NCBI RefSeq assembly: GCF_001277195.1
Contig: NZ_CP012268.1
Span: 3,844,001 to 3,908,000 of the forward strand
DNA: 64,000 nucleotides
Direction of reading: 5' to 3'
Origin: Cronobacter muytjensii ATCC 51329
GTDB taxonomy: Bacteria > Pseudomonadota > Gammaproteobacteria > Enterobacterales > Enterobacteriaceae
Positions 59,736 to 64,000 of this stretch are shown here, in pieces. The notes beneath the pieces were generated by a model. That model had not been told where the DNA came from. It did not search any database and saw nothing but the letters and a program-made list of their open reading frames with translations. The first letter of the stretch is position 1, and every line of letters starts with the position of its first letter. The translations under genes and the position numbers were made by a program.

Positions 59736-60746
59736 ATGAAACGAGAACTTGCCATCGAATTTTCACGCGTCACCGAAGCGGCGGCGCTGGCCGGGTACAA
59801 GTGGCTGGGACGCGGCGATAAAAACCTTGCTGACGGCGCTGCCGTCAACGCCATGCGCATTATGCTCAATAAAGTCGATATCGACGGGCAGATTGTGATT
59901 GGCGAAGGGGAAATCGATGAAGCGCCGATGCTCTACATCGGCGAGAAGGTCGGCACCGGCACCGGCGACGCCGTAGATATTGCCGTAGATCCTATCGAAG
60001 GTACGCGCATGACGGCGATGGGCCAGGCCAACGCGCTGGCGGTGCTGGCCGTGGGCGATAAAGGCAGCTTCCTGAACGCGCCCGATATGTATATGGAAAA
60101 GCTCATCGTCGGCCCCGGCGCGAAAGGCGTTATCGATCTTAATCTGCCGCTTGAGCAGAACCTCGCAAACATCGCCGTCGCGCTCAATAAACCCCTTCAC
60201 GAGCTCACCGTCACTATTCTCGCTAAACCGCGTCACGATAGCGTCATCGCGCAGATGCAGCAGCTTGGCGTGCGCGTCTTCGCCATTCCTGACGGCGACG
60301 TGGCGGCATCTATCCTGACCTGTATGCCGGACAGCGAAGTGGACGTGCTGTATGGCATCGGCGGCGCCCCGGAGGGCGTGGTCTCCGCCGCCGTGATCCG
60401 CGCGCTGGATGGCGACATGCAGGGCCGTCTGCTGGCGCGCCACGTGGTAAAGGGCGACACGCCGGAAAACCGTCGCATCGGCGAGCAGGAACTGGCGCGC
60501 TGCCAGGCGATGGGCATCGGGGCGGGCAACGTGCTGAAACTTGACGACATGGCGCGCAACGATAACGTGATTTTCTCAGCGACCGGCATCACCAAAGGCG
60601 ACCTGCTGGACGGCATTACCCGCAAGGGCAACATCGCCACCACCGAAACGCTGCTGATTCGCGGCAAATCGCGCACCATTCGTCGCATTCAGTCCATTCA
60701 CTATCTCGATCGCAAAGATCCGGAGATCCAGACGCACATCCTCTGA
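59736..60746 (+). CDS. glpX: Class II fructose-1,6-bisphosphatase GlpX
   Basis: GlpX hydrolyses fructose 1,6-bisphosphate in gluconeogenesis on glycerol. The 336-residue protein has the class II FBPase motifs: GEGEIDEAPMLYIGEKVGTG, the metal-binding VDPIEGTRMTAMGQANALAVLAV, and IRALDGDMQGRLLARHV. The length equals E. coli GlpX. I chose the ATG at 59736 with GGAAAAGAG upstream; an in-frame start at 59721 has no homology. In E. coli it follows glpK, here mtlR. fpr follows after 93 bases. Confidence 0.97.
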   Translation: MKRELAIEFSRVTEAAALAGYKWLGRGDKNLADGAAVNAMRIMLNKVDIDGQIVIGEGEIDEAPMLYIGEKVGTGTGDAVDIAVDPIEGTRMTAMGQANALAVLAVGDKGSFLNAPDMYMEKLIVGPGAKGVIDLNLPLEQNLANIAVALNKPLHELTVTILAKPRHDSVIAQMQQLGVRVFAIPDGDVAASILTCMPDSEVDVLYGIGGAPEGVVSAAVIRALDGDMQGRLLARHVVKGDTPENRRIGEQELARCQAMGIGAGNVLKLDDMARNDNVIFSATGITKGDLLDGITRKGNIATTETLLIRGKSRTIRRIQSIHYLDRKDPEIQTHIL

Positions 60747-60839
60747 AAGTTTGTCTGAATGAGCTTTCCGGCCCGCCCGGGCTGGAAATGGCGCGCTTCT
60801 CTGGCGAAGATAAAGCAACAGTTAACACAGGAGCGAAAC

Positions 60840-61586
60840 ATGGCGGATTGGGTTACAGGTAAAGTGGTTCGGGTTCAGCACTGGACCGATTCTCTCTTCA
60901 GTCTCATTGTTCACGCCCCTGTCGCGCCGTTCACCGCCGGACAATTCACCAAGCTTGGCCTTGAGATAGACGGCGAGCGCGTGCAGCGCGCCTATTCTTA
61001 CGTCAACGCGCCGGGCAACCCGGATCTGGAGTTTTATCTGGTGACGGTGCCGGAGGGCAAACTCAGCCCGCGACTGCACGCGATGCAGCCCGGCGATGAA
61101 ATAATGGTGGTGAGCGACGCGGCGGGCTTTTTCGTGCTGGAAGAAATCCCCGAGTGCGAGACGTTATGGATGCTGGCGACCGGCACCGCTATCGGCCCCT
61201 ACCTGTCGATTCTCCAGGAAGGCAGCGATCTTGAGCGTTTCAAAAACATCGTGCTGGTCCACGCGGTGCGCTACGCCCGGGATTTAAGCTATCTGCCGCT
61301 GATGCTGGAGCTGCAACAGCGCTACGAAGGTAAGCTGCGGATACAGACCGTCGTGAGTCGTGAAACGGTCTCCGGCTCGCTTACGGGCCGCGTGCCGGCG
61401 CTGATTGAAAGCGGCGCGCTGGAAGCGGCGGTCGGGTTGCCGATGGACACCGCGACCAGCCACGTGATGCTGTGCGGGAACCCGCAGATGGTGCGCGACA
61501 CTCAGCAACTGCTGAAAGATACCCGCCAGATGGCGAAGCATTTGCGCCGTCGTCCGGGCCATATGACGGCGGAGCACTACTGGTAA
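60840..61586 (+). CDS. fpr: Flavodoxin/ferredoxin-NADP+ reductase Fpr
   Basis: Fpr is an FAD enzyme that moves electrons between NADPH and flavodoxin or ferredoxin; in E. coli it is a SoxRS target. The 248-residue protein has the FAD motif RVQRAYSYVNAPGNPDLEFYLVTVPEGKLSPRL, the NADP-binding LATGTAIGPYLSIL and VMLCGNPQMVRDTQQLL, and the C-terminal AEHYW, as in E. coli. I chose the ATG at 60840. AGGAGCGAAAC stands just upstream. It is convergent with yiiR, and the stops abut. Confidence 0.96.
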   Translation: MADWVTGKVVRVQHWTDSLFSLIVHAPVAPFTAGQFTKLGLEIDGERVQRAYSYVNAPGNPDLEFYLVTVPEGKLSPRLHAMQPGDEIMVVSDAAGFFVLEEIPECETLWMLATGTAIGPYLSILQEGSDLERFKNIVLVHAVRYARDLSYLPLMLELQQRYEGKLRIQTVVSRETVSGSLTGRVPALIESGALEAAVGLPMDTATSHVMLCGNPQMVRDTQQLLKDTRQMAKHLRRRPGHMTAEHYW

Positions 61587-62006
61587 TCAGCGGTACTTCA
61601 CCTCGCGGGTCTCTTTCCCGTATTTATTTTCGCCCTGGGTGCCGAGAAACGCGCCCAGGTCCAGCACCATCATCACCATAATGAGCGTCGGGATAAAGCG
61701 TCCCACGGCCCACTGCCAGATGCCGCCGAGCACCGCCCAGTTCCCGGCGAGCAGCATCCACGCGAGGATCATCAGGAGCGCCCAGGCGCCCGATTTACCG
61801 CGATCGTGGAGGCGTTTTACCACCACCGCCGCCGTTGGCCACAACATGCAGACCAGCATAAATGCTGCCATTTGCGTGTTCAGCAAATCGTTACCGGTCA
61901 GGGTGAAAAGAATAATCATCAACGCCACCCAGAGCGCCATCCAGGCCCAGAAATCACGGCGGCCAATACGGCCTTTAAATGAGAACAACCACTGCTGAAG
62001 GGTCAT
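61587..62006 (-). CDS. yiiR: DUF805 inner-membrane protein YiiR
   Basis: The 139-residue product matches E. coli YiiR (MTLQQWLFSFKGRIGRRDFWAWMALWVALMIILF through NKYGKETREVKYR). It has four hydrophobic segments, the DUF805 pattern with FKGRIGRRDFW and VVKRLHDRGKSGAWALLMI. It ends at VKYR, slightly shorter than E. coli YiiR. Function is unknown. It lies between convergent fpr and divergent yiiQ, as in E. coli. Confidence 0.93.
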   Translation of the reverse strand: MTLQQWLFSFKGRIGRRDFWAWMALWVALMIILFTLTGNDLLNTQMAAFMLVCMLWPTAAVVVKRLHDRGKSGAWALLMILAWMLLAGNWAVLGGIWQWAVGRFIPTLIMVMMVLDLGAFLGTQGENKYGKETREVKYR

Positions 62007-62120
62007 AACCTAAACCTTACTGTGTGCGTGGCGCACAGTTTACCCTGGTGCGGACGGGTTTTGACAAGCCAGCCCGATATCGTTTTAATCCCTGTGATAC
62101 GCAACCGGGAAAGGTGAATC

Positions 62121-62720
62121 ATGAAGCCGCTGTTTTATCTTCTTTTTCTGACGCTGCCGCTGGTAGCGCGCTTCGCCGATGCCGAAACCGACCCGGAGAC
62201 CCTGACGCCGACCGCGCCCTATCTCCTGCCCGGCTCGCCCACGTTTGACCTTTCCATCTCGCAGTTTCGCGAGCACTTTAACGCCGATAACCCTACGCTG
62301 CCGCTGAATGAATTCCGTGCCATCGACGTGAAAGGCGATAAGGTTAACCTGATGCGCGCGGCCAGTAAGATCAACGAAAACCTCTACGCCTCGACGGCGC
62401 TGGAGCGCGGCACGCTGAAAATCAAAAGCATACAAATGACCTGGCTGCCCATTCAGGGGCCGGAGCAAAAGGCCGCGAAGGCGAAAGCGCTGGAGTATAT
62501 GGCGGCACTGCTCAGGAGCTTTACGCCCAAAATGGGCAAAGCGCAGAGCCAGCAGCGGCTGACGCGGCTGCTTACCGAAGGCAAAGGTAAACGCTACTTC
62601 AGCCAGGCGGAAGGCGCGATACGCTATGTGGTAGCGGACAGCGGCGAAAAAGGGCTGACCTTCGCTGTTGAACCGATTAAGCTGGCGCTATCGCAAACGC
62701 TGGAAGGGAGCAATAAATGA
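62121..62720 (+). CDS. yiiQ: Exported DUF1454 protein YiiQ
   Basis: The 199-residue product has a signal peptide (MKPLFYLLFLTLPLVARFADA, cleavage near residue 21). The mature DUF1454 part matches E. coli YiiQ, for example FDLSISQFREHFNADNPTLPLNEFRAID and TALERGTLKIKSIQMTWLPIQGPEQKAAKAKA. It is a predicted periplasmic protein of unknown function. A G-rich GGGAAAGGTGAATC precedes the ATG. tpiA follows after 106 bases in the same direction. Confidence 0.94.
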   Translation: MKPLFYLLFLTLPLVARFADAETDPETLTPTAPYLLPGSPTFDLSISQFREHFNADNPTLPLNEFRAIDVKGDKVNLMRAASKINENLYASTALERGTLKIKSIQMTWLPIQGPEQKAAKAKALEYMAALLRSFTPKMGKAQSQQRLTRLLTEGKGKRYFSQAEGAIRYVVADSGEKGLTFAVEPIKLALSQTLEGSNK

Positions 62721-62826
62721 CAAAAAGCAAAGCCTTTCCAGAGACGAATCTCTATACTGTTTCACAGACCGCGCTGCCCACGGGGCAGCAATATTCCTTA
62801 ATTCGCTTAGCGCGTGGAGAATGAAA

Positions 62827-63594
62827 ATGCGACATCCTTTAGTGATGGGTAACTGGAAACTGAACGGCAGCCGCCACATGGTGAACGAGCTGGTAGCTAA
62901 CCTGCGTAAAGAACTGGCTGGCGTGAGCGGCTGCGGCGTTGCTATCGCCCCGCCGGCGATGTATCTGGATCTGGCTAAGCAGGCCGCCGCAGGCAGCCAC
63001 ATCATTCTTGGCGCCCAGAACGTCGACGTTAACCTCTCCGGCGCGTTCACTGGTGAAACTTCCGCTGAAATGCTCAAAGATATCGGCGCGAAATACATCA
63101 TTATCGGCCACTCTGAGCGTCGTACCTACCACGCGGAATCTGACGAGCTGATCGCGAAGAAATTCGCCGTGCTGAAAGAGCAGGGTCTGATCCCGGTACT
63201 GTGCATCGGTGAAACTGAAGCGGAAAACGAAGCGGGTAAAACTGAAGAAGTGTGCGCGCGCCAGATTGACGCCGTCCTGAAAACTCAGGGCGCCGCTGCT
63301 TTTGAAGGCGCAGTGATTGCTTACGAACCGGTTTGGGCTATCGGTACCGGCAAATCCGCGACCCCGGCGCAGGCCCAGGCGGTTCACAAATTCATTCGTG
63401 ACCACATTGCCAAAGCCGATGCGAAAATCGCCGAGCAGGTTATCATTCAGTACGGCGGTTCCGTTAACGCGTCCAACGCGGCAGAGCTGTTCACCCAGCC
63501 GGACATCGACGGTGCGCTGGTTGGCGGCGCTTCTCTGAAGGCGGACGCTTTCGCGGTTATCGTGAAAGCCGCTGAAGAAGCGAAAAAAGCCTAA
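62827..63594 (+). CDS. tpiA: Triosephosphate isomerase TpiA
   Basis: TpiA interconverts dihydroxyacetone phosphate and glyceraldehyde 3-phosphate, and so receives the triose products of rhamnose, glycerol and sugar catabolism. The 255-residue protein has the catalytic Lys in MGNWKLNGS, His in IIGHSERRTYHA, Glu in YEPVWAIGTGKSATPAQA, and the phosphate loop GGSVNASNAAELF. The ATG at 62827 has GGAGA eight bases upstream and gives the standard MRHPLVMG; an in-frame ATG two codons earlier is less well placed. Confidence 0.98.
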   Translation: MRHPLVMGNWKLNGSRHMVNELVANLRKELAGVSGCGVAIAPPAMYLDLAKQAAAGSHIILGAQNVDVNLSGAFTGETSAEMLKDIGAKYIIIGHSERRTYHAESDELIAKKFAVLKEQGLIPVLCIGETEAENEAGKTEEVCARQIDAVLKTQGAAAFEGAVIAYEPVWAIGTGKSATPAQAQAVHKFIRDHIAKADAKIAEQVIIQYGGSVNASNAAELFTQPDIDGALVGGASLKADAFAVIVKAAEEAKKA

Positions 63595-63600
63595 GCCATA

Positions 63601-63627
63601 ACGCCGCTCCTTCGGGGCGGCGTTTTC
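63601..63627. terminator. Terminator between tpiA and the exported-protein gene
   Basis: ACGCCGCTCC (63601-63610) pairs with GGGGCGGCGT (63614-63623), one G-U pair included, around TTC. TTTT follows (63623-63626). The TTCG-type apex and T-run make a strong terminator. It starts 6 bases after the tpiA stop and lies between convergent genes. Confidence 0.88.
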
Positions 63628-63654
63628 ACTCTGCCCTTCCCGCTTCCCTCTGTT

Positions 63655-64000
63655 TTACCGCTCTGCCGTCTGCACGCGCGACGCCTGCTGACGATGAAAC
63701 TTAATGCTTTGCAGGATTTCCTGATACTGCTGGTGATGCGACTCAAGGAATTCGCCAACGCAGGTGCCGCTATAACACACCATTTTTTTGCCCTCTGGCG
63801 GATCGTTTAACAGGATCACCGTCTGGCGCTGATACACCGTCGCATTGTCCTCCAGATACTGCCAGAACATATCGACGGCCGGCTCGCCGTCAATGAGCGT
63901 CATCTCCGTGGAGATCAGGCGGAACTCAGGCAGGGACGTTTCCATTTCTCTGACGATGCGGGCGGCGACGGCATGAACCTTATCATCCGCATTGGCAGAG
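63655..64000 (-). CDS. Exported protein of unknown function, partial (5' end outside window)
   Basis: The frame is open from the window edge to a stop at 63655, giving at least 114 residues; the true start lies beyond 64000. The first visible residues read SANADDKVHAVAARIVREMETSLPEFRLISTEMTLIDGE. Ser-Ala-Asn-Ala-Asp followed by a soluble sequence suggests a signal peptidase site just at the window edge. Two cysteines (MVCYSGTCVGEF) could form a disulfide. I do not recognise the family. It lies where E. coli has cdh. An ATG at 63945 exists but lies inside the conserved reading. Confidence 0.65.
   Translation of the reverse strand, partial: SANADDKVHAVAARIVREMETSLPEFRLISTEMTLIDGEPAVDMFWQYLEDNATVYQRQTVILLNDPPEGKKMVCYSGTCVGEFLESHHQQYQEILQSIKFHRQQASRVQTAER

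Overview
The window is ordinary enterobacterial chromosome. It is GC-rich, with strong G/C preference at third codon positions, and its gene content is close to that of Escherichia coli, Enterobacter and Cronobacter. From the melibiose-type cluster with a LacY-like permease, the extended rhamnose locus and the GC level I infer Cronobacter or a close relative such as Enterobacter. The genus is not proven. I see no insertion sequence, prophage, tRNA, rRNA or CRISPR array. The window opens inside priA and ends inside an exported-protein gene.

Layout. 1-10.8 kb: priA (3' part), cytR, ftsN, hslVU with a heat-shock promoter, menA, rraA, zapB (reverse), then glpFK. 10.9-15.3 kb: yibL and the L-lactate operon lldPRD. 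15.4-16.7 kb: yiiM and sodA (reverse). 17.1-30.1 kb: an enlarged L-rhamnose locus. It holds rhaT, rhaSR (reverse), rhaBAD, a four-gene ABC sugar transporter, a FucO-like lactaldehyde reductase and rhaM. 30.2-34.8 kb: an alpha-galactoside cluster (LacY-type permease, GH36 alpha-galactosidase, LacI repressor). 34.9-36.5 kb: an XRE-cupin regulator divergent from azlCD. 36.5-43.4 kb: a small DUF1471 protein, fdhD, and the selenocysteine formate dehydrogenase operon fdoGHI-fdhE. 43.8-48.3 kb: an AraC regulator, a GPH symporter and a GH127 beta-L-arabinofuranosidase. 48.3-51.1 kb: a LysE exporter, a ROK kinase and yiaY. 51.3-55.3 kb: selB, selA and yibF (reverse). 55.8-59.6 kb: mtlADR. 59.7-64 kb: glpX, fpr, yiiR (reverse), yiiQ, tpiA and the partial exported protein (reverse).

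How the parts work together. Most of the window handles carbon sources: glycerol, lactate, rhamnose, alpha-galactosides, probably arabinofuranosides, and mannitol. Local regulators and visible CRP sites accompany several of these loci. The rhamnose locus can import by proton symport or by ABC transport, equilibrate anomers with RhaM, isomerise, phosphorylate and cleave to DHAP and lactaldehyde, then reduce the lactaldehyde. SelA and SelB supply the selenocysteine needed to read through the in-frame TGA of fdoG. FdhD and FdhE mature the formate dehydrogenase.

The main structural surprise is gene order. In E. coli K-12, glpK is followed by glpX, and mtlR is followed by the yibL-lldPRD region. 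Here the partners are exchanged: glpK abuts yibL, mtlR abuts glpX, and about 49 kb lies between. I found no clearly undescribed molecular system. The most interesting items are this circularly permuted order, the double-transporter rhamnose locus with CRP/RhaS modules of matching geometry, the GH127 utilisation cluster, paired operators 21 bp apart in front of the alpha-galactosidase, and the AT-rich hairpin beside selB.
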